From a bacterium (lineage in GTDB: Bacteria; SM23-81; DAOVCL01), in contig JAOZPP010000031.1 in assembly GCA_029932675.1 (NCBI GenBank), positions 1 to 35,687 of the forward strand: a stretch of 35,687 nt of DNA, written 5' to 3'. The notes beneath the pieces are model-generated. The model was not told where the DNA came from. It saw only the letters and a program-made list of their open reading frames with translations, and ran no database searches. This document shows, one piece after another, positions 7,546 to 16,516 of this stretch. Within the stretch, counting starts at the first letter, position 1; each line of letters starts with the position of its first letter. A program made the position numbers and the translations under genes.

Positions 7546-9309
7546 ATGATGAACTCCCGGGGACGCTTAAAAGAGGGGCTTATCCGCCTCAAGGAGAAAG
7601 GGGATAAGGCCCAGGAGGCCGCCAACTATAAGGATGCCTCTACATATTATACCTCAGCCATTACAGCCCTAAGGAGAGAAAGATCTACGGACTTACGGGA
7701 GTTGGAATTTGAGCTTCTGCTCAAGTTAGGAAAGGTTAATGACCTTTTAGGCGAGACTCATCAGGCGATGGAAAATTTCCAAAGCTCCTTAGGGTTGGGG
7801 GAGTTCGTTTATGCTCACCCCCTCTATCCAGAGCTCTTACGCCAGATGGGGCGGCTCTATGCGCGGAGGGGGGAGAGGGAGAAAGCGCGAAGGTTTCTCT
7901 CTCGCAGCATCAGGGCATTTGAGGAGAGGGGGAATCCGAAGGGAATGGCCGATGGTTATCTCTCTTTGGGAAACATAGCCTTTGAACGAGGGGATTGGAA
8001 GGGGGTGACAGAGTTTTTCAACCTTGCCCTTCAGATTGGAGAGAAGATGGGGGATTTTAAACTTATGGCCCATATTTATAACAACTTCGGCGCTATGTTC
8101 AACATCCAAGGCGACTGGGAGGAAGCCGTGGCTTATTACCGAAAGAGCAGTCGATTATATCGGAGGATTAAGGACGATTTCGGTTTGGCTCGTACTTATC
8201 ACAATATGGGGATGACCTTTGTTGATCAGAAGGATTACCAAACGGCAGACTACTATTTCACCAGAAGCCTGAAGATATCCGAGGCCAAGGGGATAGCCAG
8301 CCTAATGGCTACTACCTATCTGAGTAAGGCAGAGATCCTGGTTAAATCCTCTTGTTTGAGAGAGGCAAAGAAGTTCTGCGATGAGGCGGAGAAATACTTT
8401 AAAAGGCTGGAGGATGAATTAGGGATAGCTGAGGTAGAGAAATTGAGGGGGGTAATATTCAGGGAAGGGAAGAAGTGGAGACTGGCTGAAGATCACCTAA
8501 TGAGGAGCGCGGAGATAAATCGACGCGCCCAATGTCCTTTGGGCCTAGCCGAGGCCTATCGAGAGTTAGCGATTACTTGTCGACAAAAAGGGGAGAACGA
8601 AAAGGCCTTAAGCCTACTGGGAGAAGCTATAGAGCTCTTTAGGGATCTGAGAGCAGAAAAGGATTTGGAGGAGGTCAATAAAGTAGCCTCTCAGATAGAG
8701 GGGCTATATCTGAGGTTAGTGCGGTCGATGGGGACCCGGGTGGAAGCGAAGGATCCCTATACCCTAGGACATTCAGCAAGGGTGGCTCACTACTCATTGA
8801 GGATTGCCCAGAGGTTGGGGCTTTCCAGGGAAGAAGTTAAGGGGATTCTCACTGCAGCCTATCTGCACGACTTGGGAAAGATATTTATTAAATCAAACAT
8901 ATTAAGGAAACCAAGGAAATTAACCCCTCAAGAATACGAAGAGATAAAGCTCCATCCCGCCAAGGCATTGGAGATCTTGCATGATGTGAGGTTCCCCTGG
9001 GGGGTGGAGGAGATTATCCTCCATCATCATGAGAGGTGGGATGGAAAAGGCTATCCGGCGGGGCTTAAAGAGGAGGAGATCCCTTTGGGAGCGAGGATAA
9101 TAGCAGTGGCCGATTCCTTTGATGCGATGACCACCTCCCGTCCCTATAGGTCGGCTTTGAGTAAGGAGGAGGCCTTAGATGAGATAGAGGAAAAGTCAGG
9201 GATAATGTATGACCCTAAGATAGCCAAGACATTTTTAGCAATAATCGCTGAAGAGGGTAAGGAGAAGGTCGACTCCACGTTTGACTCGGTCTGGGGAAGC
9301 ATCCGCTGA
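7546..9309 (+). CDS. TPR repeat protein with C-terminal HD-GYP domain
   Basis: About 587 residues. The first 390 or so form tetratricopeptide-type helical repeats (for example GYLSLGNIAFERGDWKGV, HIYNNFGAMFNIQGDWEEA). The C-terminal domain is HD-GYP: GHSARVAHYS, HD pair near residue 441 (LHDLGKIF), a later His in LHPAKALEI, then the HHHERWDGKGYP signature and ADSFDAMT. All metal-binding motifs are present, so c-di-GMP hydrolysis is likely. There is no receiver or signal peptide. The frame opens at a TTG (7522), but ATGs at 7540, 7546 and 7549 follow; 7546 is preferred because GGAAG sits six bases upstream. It begins just after the lipoprotein terminator, so it is a separate transcription unit. 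Confidence 0.9.
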   Translation: MMNSRGRLKEGLIRLKEKGDKAQEAANYKDASTYYTSAITALRRERSTDLRELEFELLLKLGKVNDLLGETHQAMENFQSSLGLGEFVYAHPLYPELLRQMGRLYARRGEREKARRFLSRSIRAFEERGNPKGMADGYLSLGNIAFERGDWKGVTEFFNLALQIGEKMGDFKLMAHIYNNFGAMFNIQGDWEEAVAYYRKSSRLYRRIKDDFGLARTYHNMGMTFVDQKDYQTADYYFTRSLKISEAKGIASLMATTYLSKAEILVKSSCLREAKKFCDEAEKYFKRLEDELGIAEVEKLRGVIFREGKKWRLAEDHLMRSAEINRRAQCPLGLAEAYRELAITCRQKGENEKALSLLGEAIELFRDLRAEKDLEEVNKVASQIEGLYLRLVRSMGTRVEAKDPYTLGHSARVAHYSLRIAQRLGLSREEVKGILTAAYLHDLGKIFIKSNILRKPRKLTPQEYEEIKLHPAKALEILHDVRFPWGVEEIILHHHERWDGKGYPAGLKEEEIPLGARIIAVADSFDAMTTSRPYRSALSKEEALDEIEEKSGIMYDPKIAKTFLAIIAEEGKEKVDSTFDSVWGSIR

Positions 9310-9556
9310 GGGGTTCTGAGGAAGACAAGGAAACTTTTCTATCTGCCGAACTAACTAAGCCCCTTCTCTCTCACTTTCCCCCCTCGCTTCAAAAGGGGGG
9401 TTATAATTTGACAGTCATCCCCCTCTATTAAAGAAGTGTCCCCTCCCTTTTTCCCACCGTAAAGGGCAAGGCTTTACGCCCCCCATAAACCAACCTTTGC
9501 CAGTTTTCCTTTTAATAAGAAGATGATCAAATTTTGTCCCTTCATTACAAAATCCC

Positions 9557-9584
9557 TTGATTTTTTTTCTCATTTTGTTATAGT
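9557..9584 (+). promoter_or_regulatory. Sigma70-type promoter of purD
   Basis: TTGATT (9557-9562) and TATAGT (9579-9584) are 16 bp apart, about 25 bp before the purD start. The spacer 9310-9608 also holds a C6/G6 hairpin near 9377-9402 and a CGTAAAG/CTTTACG hairpin near 9458-9478. No gene is seen in it. Confidence 0.6.
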
Positions 9585-9608
9585 GTGACTTATTAGGGAG
9601 GAGAGAGG

Positions 9609-10874
9609 ATGAAAGTAATGATAGTTGGAGGAGGAGGGAGGGAACATGCTCTGGCCTGGAAAGTGGCGCAGAGCCCAAAGGTGAATAGGTTATATGCCGC
9701 ACCAGGAAATATAGGGATGGCGCGAATCGCCAAGTGTATAGGTATCTCTCCGTCTGATCCGGAGAAGTTAGCCAACTTTGCCGAGGAAAAGGATGTAGAC
9801 CTCACCTTTGTGGGCCCAGAGCTTCCCCTTTCCTTAGGAATAGTTGATCTTTTCGTCAAAAGGGGTTTGCGGATATTTGGCCCCTCTCAAAGGGCGGCCA
9901 AGCTCGAGTGGAGCAAGGGCTTTGCCAAGGAGTTTATGGGGAGATGGAACATCCCCACACCCCCCTTTAAGCTTTTCACCGATTCGTTAGAAGCAATGGA
10001 CTATCTGAAGGGGAGGAGGTTTCCCCTTATGGTAAAGGCTGATGGGTTGGCCGCTGGAAAAGGTTCTATCTTAGCTAAGTCGTTCGAGGAGGCCGTGGAT
10101 GCAGTTAAGGCCATAATGGTGGAGAGGATATTTGGCAGATCAGGGGAGAGGATAGTGATAGAGGACTGGCTTCAGGGGAAGGAGGTCACCGTATTGGCTT
10201 TTAGCGATGGTAAATCCTGTATCCCCATTCTACCGGCCAAAGACTACAAACCGATCTATGAGGGGGACAAGGGCCCAAACACAGGAGGAATGGGTTCCTA
10301 TGCCCCTGCCCGGAGTATAGATGATGACCTAATGGAAGAAATCAAGAGCCATATACTTGAACCGACCATTAAAGGTCTCTCCGAGGAGGGGATCGAATAC
10401 CGAGGGGTTCTCTATGTGGGGTTAATGCTCACCGCGGAGGGTCCTCAAGTGTTAGAATATAACTGCCGCTTTGGCGATCCAGAGACTCAGGTTATAATTC
10501 CCCTTTTGAAGACGGACTTAGTGGAGATTGCCGAATGGGTTATCGAAGGTGGGTTGGAGGGAAAAAGGGTTGAATGGGAGGAAGGAGCAGCGGTTTGTGT
10601 GGTTTTGGCCTCCGAAGGTTATCCAGGAAGGTATAAGAAGGGAGCTCCGATCACTGGAACGGATGGAGTGGCTAATGATATCCTCCTCTTCCATGCCGGT
10701 ATAGCAAATAGGGGGGGTAAACTGGTTACCAATGGAGGGAGGGTCTTGGGGGTTACTGCCAAAGGGGAAGACATAAAAGAGGCCCGAGAGAAGGCCTATA
10801 ATGCGGTTGGGGCGATTAACTTCCCTGGAATGCAGTTTAGGAAAGACATAGCCTTGGAGGGAACTGATGGGTAG
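9609..10874 (+). CDS. purD: Phosphoribosylamine-glycine ligase
   Basis: A 421-residue GAR synthetase, the usual length. It joins glycine to phosphoribosylamine using ATP in the second step of purine synthesis. Visible motifs: the N-terminal MIVGGGGREHAL nucleotide-fold start, LYAAPGNIG, DLTFVGPELPL, an ATP-grasp core (PLMVKADGLAAGKG), the signature PNTGGMGSYAPA, and YNCRFGDPETQ of the Mg-binding region. The start is ATG behind AGGGAGGAGAGG. Its last codons overlap purE by 8 bp, a common purine-gene pairing. Confidence 0.97.
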   Translation: MKVMIVGGGGREHALAWKVAQSPKVNRLYAAPGNIGMARIAKCIGISPSDPEKLANFAEEKDVDLTFVGPELPLSLGIVDLFVKRGLRIFGPSQRAAKLEWSKGFAKEFMGRWNIPTPPFKLFTDSLEAMDYLKGRRFPLMVKADGLAAGKGSILAKSFEEAVDAVKAIMVERIFGRSGERIVIEDWLQGKEVTVLAFSDGKSCIPILPAKDYKPIYEGDKGPNTGGMGSYAPARSIDDDLMEEIKSHILEPTIKGLSEEGIEYRGVLYVGLMLTAEGPQVLEYNCRFGDPETQVIIPLLKTDLVEIAEWVIEGGLEGKRVEWEEGAAVCVVLASEGYPGRYKKGAPITGTDGVANDILLFHAGIANRGGKLVTNGGRVLGVTAKGEDIKEAREKAYNAVGAINFPGMQFRKDIALEGTDG

Positions 10875-11331
10875 ACCACTGGTTGCTGTGGTGATGGGTA
10901 GTGAATCGGATCGGGGGGTGATGGAGCTTACCGCTCAGATGCTAGACCATTTTGGTATAGATCATGAGGTCATAGTCTCCTCTGCCCACCGCAGCCCAGC
11001 TAAGACCAGGGAATACGCTCGATCTGCTGTGCGGCGAGGGATAAAGGTAATCATCGCTGGGGCCGGGATGTCTGCTCACCTCCCGGGGGCCCTTGCCTCC
11101 GAAACGATACTTCCCGTTATCGGGGTTCCCCTCTCCAGCTCGGCATTAAGTGGGGTCGATTCCCTTCATTCTATAGTCCAGATGCCTACTGGGGTGCCGG
11201 TAGCCACTATGGCCATAGGCCCGGCGGGGGCGAAGAACGCGGCCATCTTAGCGGCCCAGATACTCAGCCTTTCCGATGAACGAATCAGGAAAAAGCTTAT
11301 GGAATACAAGAGAGAATTAGCCGGTGAGTAG
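10867..11331 (+). CDS. purE: N5-carboxyaminoimidazole ribonucleotide mutase
   Basis: A 154-residue class I PurE, which rearranges N5-CAIR to CAIR in purine synthesis. It shows VVMGSESD near the N-terminus, SSAHRSP around residue 40, the AGAGMSAHLPG loop and VQMPTGVPVATMAIG, all hallmarks of the octameric class I enzyme. The start lies inside the end of purD, so translation is probably coupled. No purK is in the window; one is expected elsewhere if the bacterium uses the N5-CAIR route. The 3' end overlaps the cation transporter gene by 8 bp. Confidence 0.96.
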   Translation: MGRPLVAVVMGSESDRGVMELTAQMLDHFGIDHEVIVSSAHRSPAKTREYARSAVRRGIKVIIAGAGMSAHLPGALASETILPVIGVPLSSSALSGVDSLHSIVQMPTGVPVATMAIGPAGAKNAAILAAQILSLSDERIRKKLMEYKRELAGE

Positions 11332-12199
11332 GGGTTCGATATATGAGGAGAATACCTGCACCAGGATAGGCTTGGAGGTGAACATAGGTCTCACCTTGGG
11401 AAAGCTTTGGGCGGGCATCTTTGGACATTCCCAGGCAATGATTGCTGACGCCCTCCACTCCCTCTCCGATGTTATCTCCACCGGTGTGGTCTTCTTTGGG
11501 TTAAGGATAGCCCAAAAACCGCCTGATAGGGATCACCCCTATGGTCACGGTGAGGCCGATACCTTGGCTGCTCTTTTTGTCTCCCTTGTTCTTCTTTTAA
11601 CTGGGGTCTACATTGGGATCTCTGCCCTGCAGATATTTATCCATCGGAGGTTTCAGGCCCCTACCCAAATTGCCCTCTGGGCAGCAGTGGGTTCTATCCT
11701 CCTTAAGTGGGTTCTTTATCGCTATACCTTGAAGGCGGGAGAACTCTCTCAAAGCTCCGCCTTATTGGCTAATGCCTATGACCATAAATCCGATTCATAC
11801 TCCTCAATGGCCGCTTTGGCCGGGATCTTAGGGGCCAGGTTGGGTTGGAGATACCTTGATCCCTTGGCTGGACTCTTTATCGCCGTCCTCATCCTGAAGA
11901 TTTCCTTCCGCCTTTTAAAATCAAACCTTCATTTGCTCATGGAGGGAGCTCCTGATCGTTCAATCGTTGATCGGATAGAGGAGATCGCCCTTCAGGTTCC
12001 AGGGTTGAAGGGAATCAAGGAGACAAGGGTTAGATCACTGGGTTCAGAGTATGTGGTGGATATGAAGATCGTTGTCGAAGGGGAGATGAGCGTTTATGAG
12101 GGCCATAAGGTGGCCTCAGAGGTGAGAGAGATCTTGCTTAGAAGGGGTGAGAGGATTAAGGATGTAATGGTGCATGTAAACCCTTACTTGGGAGGTTAG
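11324..12199 (+). CDS. Cation diffusion facilitator family transporter
   Basis: A 291-residue CDF (FieF/MamB-like) membrane protein predicted to export divalent metal ions by proton exchange. The transport-site motifs are visible: DALHSLSDV in TM2, DHPYGHGEADT after it, and the HKSDSYSS motif of TM5, giving the expected Asp and His ligands. Hydrophobic segments cover about 15-210. The C-terminal 80 residues form the cytoplasmic ferredoxin-like domain, ending in DVMVHVNPY. The start is GTG overlapping the purE stop; no better start exists nearby. Metal specificity is not assigned. It is embedded in a purine/sugar-nucleotide gene string with no obvious functional link. Confidence 0.92.
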   Translation: MSRGSIYEENTCTRIGLEVNIGLTLGKLWAGIFGHSQAMIADALHSLSDVISTGVVFFGLRIAQKPPDRDHPYGHGEADTLAALFVSLVLLLTGVYIGISALQIFIHRRFQAPTQIALWAAVGSILLKWVLYRYTLKAGELSQSSALLANAYDHKSDSYSSMAALAGILGARLGWRYLDPLAGLFIAVLILKISFRLLKSNLHLLMEGAPDRSIVDRIEEIALQVPGLKGIKETRVRSLGSEYVVDMKIVVEGEMSVYEGHKVASEVREILLRRGERIKDVMVHVNPYLGG

Positions 12200-12200
12200 C

Positions 12201-13475
12201 TTGTCGGTGATCTGCCTCTTTGAGGATGCCGGATACCGCAACCTTCTCCCCTTAGTCTATACCAAGGCGGTTTATGAGTTGAGGTGTGGGATATTTACCT
12301 TAGGGGAGAGGCTGATCTTGCTCTACCCTGAGAGTCGAGCCTTCCTCCACTGTCGGGAGTACCTCCTCTCCACGGTGACCGAAAGGTTAAACCTCCCTCC
12401 TCTTCAATCCCCCGGGAGTGAACCAATTCTCTTCCTCAATGGGAGGGTCATTTCTAATCAAAGCCTTTCCCGACTCATCCCCCCCCAAGGGGAAGAGGTC
12501 CTCTACTTATGTGGTAAGACTGTGGTTGGAGCGAGGCTAAATGGTCATAAGGCAGAGGAGTTTATCCTTTGGTTAAAAGGGGGGGGAGAGGGCCTTCCAG
12601 ATTTGGGGGAAGGGGTTTCAACCTCTCAGATAGAGGTGACTATCATAGAATACCCCTGGGATCTGGTTGCTAATAACGAGGATTTAATTAGGGAGGACTT
12701 TAAGGGCTTAGATAAGGGGGGAACAAGGGAGGGAGAAGTGGATAGCTTGGCTAAGCTATCTGGGGAGGGGAGGATATATTTGGGGGCAAAGAGTAGGGTG
12801 GAGCCCTTTAGCTATTTGGATGCCAGCCAAGGTCCTATCTACATCGATAAGGGGGCGATTATCTCCTCCCATAGCAGAGTAGAGGGACCCGCTTACATTG
12901 GGGAGGAGGCCATAATTACCGGAGGGAAGATAAGGGGAGGATGTAGTATCGGACCTGGGTGTAGGGTGGGGGGGGAAGTGGAGGCTACCATATTTGAGGG
13001 ATTTGCCAACAAATATCACTCCGGTTTTCTCGGCCATTCCTACATTGGGAAATGGGTTAATTTGGGGGCGTTGACCACAAATAGCGATCTAAAGAACAAT
13101 TATAAGCCGGTGAAAGTTCAGGTTAGTGGGGGTTCAATTGATACTGGCATCATCAAGTTGGGAAGCTTCATTGCTGATCATGCTAAGACTGGAATTGGTA
13201 CCCTTCTCAACACCGGAACGGTAATTGGGGTAGGATGCAACATTTTTGGGGGAGGGCTTCCCCCCAAATATATTCCTTCCTTCCTCTGGGGGGGAGGAGG
13301 GGGCTTTTCAGAATACAAATTGCACAAATTCTTAGAAACCGCCCAAGTAGTTATGGAGAGGAGGGGAAAGGTTCTTTCTTCTCAAGAGAAAGAAGCCTTG
13401 AGCAAGGTCTTTGCCTTGAGCAGGGAGGAGAGGGAAGAATTTCTTAACTCGGCAAGATCGGGTTCTCCCCATTAA
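12201..13475 (+). CDS. GlmU-like sugar nucleotidyltransferase with hexapeptide repeats
   Basis: A 424-residue protein matching the 'alternative GlmU' family known mainly from Bacteroidetes. The N-terminal half has LLPLVYTKAVYELRCGIFTL instead of the classical GlmU glycine-rich nucleotide loop. The C-terminal half is a left-handed beta-helix with hexapeptide repeats and family-specific segments GHSYIGKWVNLGALTTNSD, DHAKTGIGTLLNTGTVIGV and PPKYIPSFLWGG. Predicted role: UDP-GlcNAc (or related) synthesis by acetyl- and uridylyl-transfer. The start is TTG with GGAGGT four bases upstream, one base after the transporter stop. The family is recognised from motifs; the substrate is inferred. Confidence 0.85.
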   Translation: MSVICLFEDAGYRNLLPLVYTKAVYELRCGIFTLGERLILLYPESRAFLHCREYLLSTVTERLNLPPLQSPGSEPILFLNGRVISNQSLSRLIPPQGEEVLYLCGKTVVGARLNGHKAEEFILWLKGGGEGLPDLGEGVSTSQIEVTIIEYPWDLVANNEDLIREDFKGLDKGGTREGEVDSLAKLSGEGRIYLGAKSRVEPFSYLDASQGPIYIDKGAIISSHSRVEGPAYIGEEAIITGGKIRGGCSIGPGCRVGGEVEATIFEGFANKYHSGFLGHSYIGKWVNLGALTTNSDLKNNYKPVKVQVSGGSIDTGIIKLGSFIADHAKTGIGTLLNTGTVIGVGCNIFGGGLPPKYIPSFLWGGGGGFSEYKLHKFLETAQVVMERRGKVLSSQEKEALSKVFALSREEREEFLNSARSGSPH

Positions 13476-13550
13476 AAGGGGAATATTCTAATTTCTAAAG
13501 GGACCGTATAGTAAGGGGGGGTTCATTATTTATTCCTATTGGGGGGATTA

Positions 13551-14549
13551 ATGCCCGAACTGAGGAAAGATCCGGTAATAGGCAGGTGGGTAATTATCTC
13601 CACCGAGAGGGGAAAGAGACCCTCGGATTTCGAGGGATTGGGCAAGAAGAGGACTGAGGGGTTTTGCCCCTTTTGCCCTGGAAACGAGGATCAGACCCCC
13701 CCGGAGATTATGGCGGTGCGCCCTTCTACGACCCTTCCTAACACTTCGGGGTGGAGCTTAAGGGTTTTCCCCAATAAATTTCCTGCTTTGAGGATCGAGG
13801 GCAATCTTAATCGGGAAGGAATAGGTATCTTCGACAAGATGAACGGCATCGGGGCCCATGAGGTGATTGTAGAAACGCCAGACCATAACCTCGATATGGC
13901 CGATTTGGAGACCTCCCAGATCAGAGATGTTCTCATTGCCTATCGGAATAGGGCTCTTGATCTAAAGAAGGATCCACGGTTTAGATATGTGCTCATCTTT
14001 AAAAATCAAGGTGTTTTAGCTGGTGCATCCTTAGAACACAGCCATAGTCAGCTCATCGCTACTCCAATTGTGCCCAAAAGGGTGATGGAGGAAATAGAGG
14101 GGGCAAAGAGGTATTATGACTACAAGGAGAGGTGCATCTGGTGCGATATAATAGCCCAGGAGAGGAAAGACCAAGTGAGATTGGTTAGTGAAAATGATGA
14201 GTTCTTAGCCATAGAGCCATTTGCCCCGCGTTTCCCCTTTGAGACCTGGATTATCCCACAAGCCCATCAGTCGACCTTTGAGGAGATTGAAGATAGTTCA
14301 GTGGAGTCACTCGCTGGAATATTGAAGGAGGTTCTCGCTAAGGTCTGTCAAGGGCTAAATTATCCCCCCTACAACTTTGTAATCCATACCGCCCCCTTAA
14401 TAGATCACCACGAGGAGGAATACCATTGGCATATAGAATTTATGCCCCGTCTCACGCGAGTGGCTGGATTTGAATGGGGGACCGGTTTTTATATCAATCC
14501 TACCCCCCCTGAAGAGGCAGCGGCCTTCCTCCGCGGGGTAGAGATCTGA
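13551..14549 (+). CDS. galT: Galactose-1-phosphate uridylyltransferase
   Basis: A 332-residue GalT of the HIT superfamily, exchanging UMP between UDP-glucose and galactose-1-phosphate. It has RKDPVIGRWVIIS at the start, a zinc CxxC (FCPFCPGNE), RVFPNKFPAL, GAHEVIVETP and the catalytic HSHSQ-type motif (LEHSHSQLIA), a second CxxC (CIWCDII) and a C-terminal HWHIEFMPR. ATG 13551 follows GGGGGG four bases away; an in-frame TTG at 13539 falls in that site and is rejected. It lies 75 bp from the GlmU-like gene and upstream of glgA, consistent with hexose/glycogen metabolism. Relatives with ADP-sugar specificity exist, so the exact donor is not certain. Confidence 0.9.
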   Translation: MPELRKDPVIGRWVIISTERGKRPSDFEGLGKKRTEGFCPFCPGNEDQTPPEIMAVRPSTTLPNTSGWSLRVFPNKFPALRIEGNLNREGIGIFDKMNGIGAHEVIVETPDHNLDMADLETSQIRDVLIAYRNRALDLKKDPRFRYVLIFKNQGVLAGASLEHSHSQLIATPIVPKRVMEEIEGAKRYYDYKERCIWCDIIAQERKDQVRLVSENDEFLAIEPFAPRFPFETWIIPQAHQSTFEEIEDSSVESLAGILKEVLAKVCQGLNYPPYNFVIHTAPLIDHHEEEYHWHIEFMPRLTRVAGFEWGTGFYINPTPPEEAAAFLRGVEI

Positions 14550-14562
14550 CCGATTTTGGACA

Positions 14563-14589
14563 GGATTAACAGGATGACCAGGATAAATA
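14563..14589. repeat. Degenerate 9-bp tandem repeat
   Basis: Three successive nonamers of the form ACAGGATNA occur just after galT, the third beginning CCAGGAT. Related 'acaggat' runs occur between genes in many bacteria. It opens a 339-bp gene-free stretch (14550-14888) that also holds a dispersed repeat and two hairpins; no gene is visible in that stretch. Confidence 0.6.
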
Positions 14590-14620
14590 ACTCGTTTATT
14601 GAACACCGAAAATCACTGAA

Positions 14621-14681
14621 CCCGAATTATTTATAAATTTCTAACGGTTCAGTCTAATCTGCCATCACCCTGAATGTTAGG
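14621..14681. repeat. Dispersed repeat, copy 1
   Basis: This 61-bp segment matches 28052-28115 at roughly 70% by eye. Shared blocks are CCCGA(A/T)TTATT(T/C)ATAAATTTC, then TAATCTGC and GTTAG near the end. Both copies are intergenic and in the same orientation. Confidence 0.5.
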
Positions 14682-14702
14682 GATTGTCATCTCACCAAAA
14701 GT

Positions 14703-14747
14703 GAACAGGACCCCTGTTCTCCCACGGTCAGATCACGGATCTGACCG
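14703..14747. repeat. Two adjacent perfect hairpins
   Basis: GAACAGG/CCTGTTC (14703-14719, 3-nt loop) is followed five bases later by CGGTCAGATC/GATCTGACCG (14725-14747, 10-bp arms, 3-nt loop). There is no T tract, so they are not a classical terminator. Role unknown; they may be an intergenic repeat unit, operator or RNA structure ahead of glgA. Confidence 0.6.
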
Positions 14748-14888
14748 CTCAGCTATTGGTGGTTTCCTCTCCCCTGATGTTAAGGAGAGGGTGATTATGG
14801 GAGAGGTATATGGAAGCGACAAAGTGATATAGATTTGCTTAATATTTTGGTACCAATAGACTACGGTTAAGTTAAAAGAGGAGGTTGC

Positions 14889-16388
14889 TTGAAGTCAAAG
14901 GGAAGGGTTCTCATTGTCTCTCCGGAGATGGTCCCTTTTGCTAAAACGGGTGGACTGGCCGATGTGGCGGGAGCTTTACCCTTGGCCCTCTCTTCTCTAG
15001 GTTGGGAGGTGAGGACCATAATCCCCAAATACAGGATGGTGGATGAGGACAGATTCGGCCTGAGGGATAGCCTCCCCAAGGGTACTTCAATATCTGTGCC
15101 AGTAGGGGAAAGGGTAGAGAAGGGTACACTTAAGGAAACACAGATGCCTAACTCAACCATAGTCTCCTATTTTTTGGTCCACCCGGAATTCTATGATCGG
15201 GAGGAGCTTTATCGGGATAGGGCTAGGGATGGGGACTATGTGGACAATGACGAGAGATTTATCTTCTTTGCGCGAGGGGTCTTGGAGGCTTTGAAGGCGG
15301 TGGGATGGAAACCCCAGGTTATCCACTGTAACGACTGGCAGACCGGCCTCATCCCCCTTTTCTTAAAGAGCGTCTATGCACAAGATAGTTTCTTCCAAGG
15401 GGTGGCCACCCTCTTCTCCATCCACAACTTGGGTTATCAAGGTAACTTTCCAGCAACCACTTTTCCCAAGCTCTGCCTCGATGGAAACCTCTTCAAGCCT
15501 ATGGGTCCATTAGAATTTTGGGGTCAGGTAAGTTTTCTCAAAGCTGGGCTTGTCTATGCAGACATTCTTAACACGGTAAGTCCGAGGTATGCTCAGGAGA
15601 TACAATCCGACCAGAAATATGGACTGGGGATGGAAGGGGTATTGAGATCGAGGAGCAAGGACCTTTATGGAATAGTCAATGGGATTGACCAGCGAGTTTG
15701 GAACCCCCAAACGGATAGTTTCATCCCTTATCGCTACTCTGAGGCCGATCTTTCTGGGAAGGAAAGAAATAAGTTTGCCCTTTTGAAAAGGGTTGGGCTA
15801 CCTATTCCTTGGGGGAGGGTTCCTCTGATGGGCATCATCTCTCGGCTGGCCGATCAGAAGGGTTTTGATCTCATAGCGGAGGCAATAGACAAGATTATGA
15901 ACTTGGATCTACAGCTTGTCCTCCTGGGGACTGGCGATGAGAAGTATCACCTCATTTTTCAGGAGGTGGCCCGTAAGTATCCCCATAAAGCAGGGGTTAA
16001 CCTTAGATTTGACGATGAGTTGGCCCATCTCATAGAGGCAGGGGCGGATATCTTTCTTATGCCTTCCCAGTATGAACCCTGTGGCCTAAATCAGCTTTAC
16101 AGCCTTCGCTATGGCACTATTCCCATAGTAAGGGAGACCGGTGGATTAGCCGATACGATCCAGGACTATGAGCCAAAGTCTAACCAGGGAACGGGCTTCG
16201 TCTTTCGGGACTATACCTCCCAAGGGATGTTGAAAGCCATCAAGAGGGCCCTTACGCTCTATCAAGACCAAACATCCTGGGAGAGGCTCATGCGGAGGGC
16301 AATGAGGGAGGACTTCTCCTGGGAAAGATCTGCTGGGGAGTATGCTCGTCTCTACGAAAAAGCCATGGCGAAAGGGAATGGTGGTTAA
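14889..16388 (+). CDS. glgA: Glycogen (starch) synthase
   Basis: A 499-residue GT5 glycogen synthase, transferring glucose from ADP-glucose to the growing alpha-1,4 chain. Near the N-terminus is VPFAKTGGLADVAGALP (the KTGGL ADP-glucose motif); HCNDWQTGLIP and SIHNLGYQG follow. The C-terminal Rossmann domain has RLADQKGFDLIAEA and a late PSQYEPCGLNQ with YGTIPIVRETGGLADT. Length is slightly above the 475-490 typical of the family. The start is TTG with AGGAGGT three bases upstream. A preceding 339-bp gene-free gap separates it from galT, so it is likely its own unit. An A/T-rich palindrome (AAAAATGC-TT-GCATTTTT, about 16389-16407) follows the stop. Confidence 0.95.
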   Translation: MKSKGRVLIVSPEMVPFAKTGGLADVAGALPLALSSLGWEVRTIIPKYRMVDEDRFGLRDSLPKGTSISVPVGERVEKGTLKETQMPNSTIVSYFLVHPEFYDREELYRDRARDGDYVDNDERFIFFARGVLEALKAVGWKPQVIHCNDWQTGLIPLFLKSVYAQDSFFQGVATLFSIHNLGYQGNFPATTFPKLCLDGNLFKPMGPLEFWGQVSFLKAGLVYADILNTVSPRYAQEIQSDQKYGLGMEGVLRSRSKDLYGIVNGIDQRVWNPQTDSFIPYRYSEADLSGKERNKFALLKRVGLPIPWGRVPLMGIISRLADQKGFDLIAEAIDKIMNLDLQLVLLGTGDEKYHLIFQEVARKYPHKAGVNLRFDDELAHLIEAGADIFLMPSQYEPCGLNQLYSLRYGTIPIVRETGGLADTIQDYEPKSNQGTGFVFRDYTSQGMLKAIKRALTLYQDQTSWERLMRRAMREDFSWERSAGEYARLYEKAMAKGNGG

Positions 16389-16433
16389 AAAAATGCTTGC
16401 ATTTTTGTAGAAGAGGTATTAAATTTGCAGTAA

Positions 16434-16505
16434 GCGGGTGTAGCTCAGTGGTAGAGCCCCACGTTGCCAACGTGGTTGTCGTCGGTTCAAATCCGATCAC
16501 CCGCT
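16434..16505 (+). tRNA. tRNA-Gly (GCC)
   Basis: A full cloverleaf: acceptor GCGGGTG pairs with CACCCGC, the anticodon stem CACGT-type arm carries GCC at 16466-16468, and the T loop is GGTTCAAATCC. No 3' CCA is encoded. It is the first of three tightly spaced tRNAs. Confidence 0.96.
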
Positions 16506-16516
16506 CTCTCATTTCG

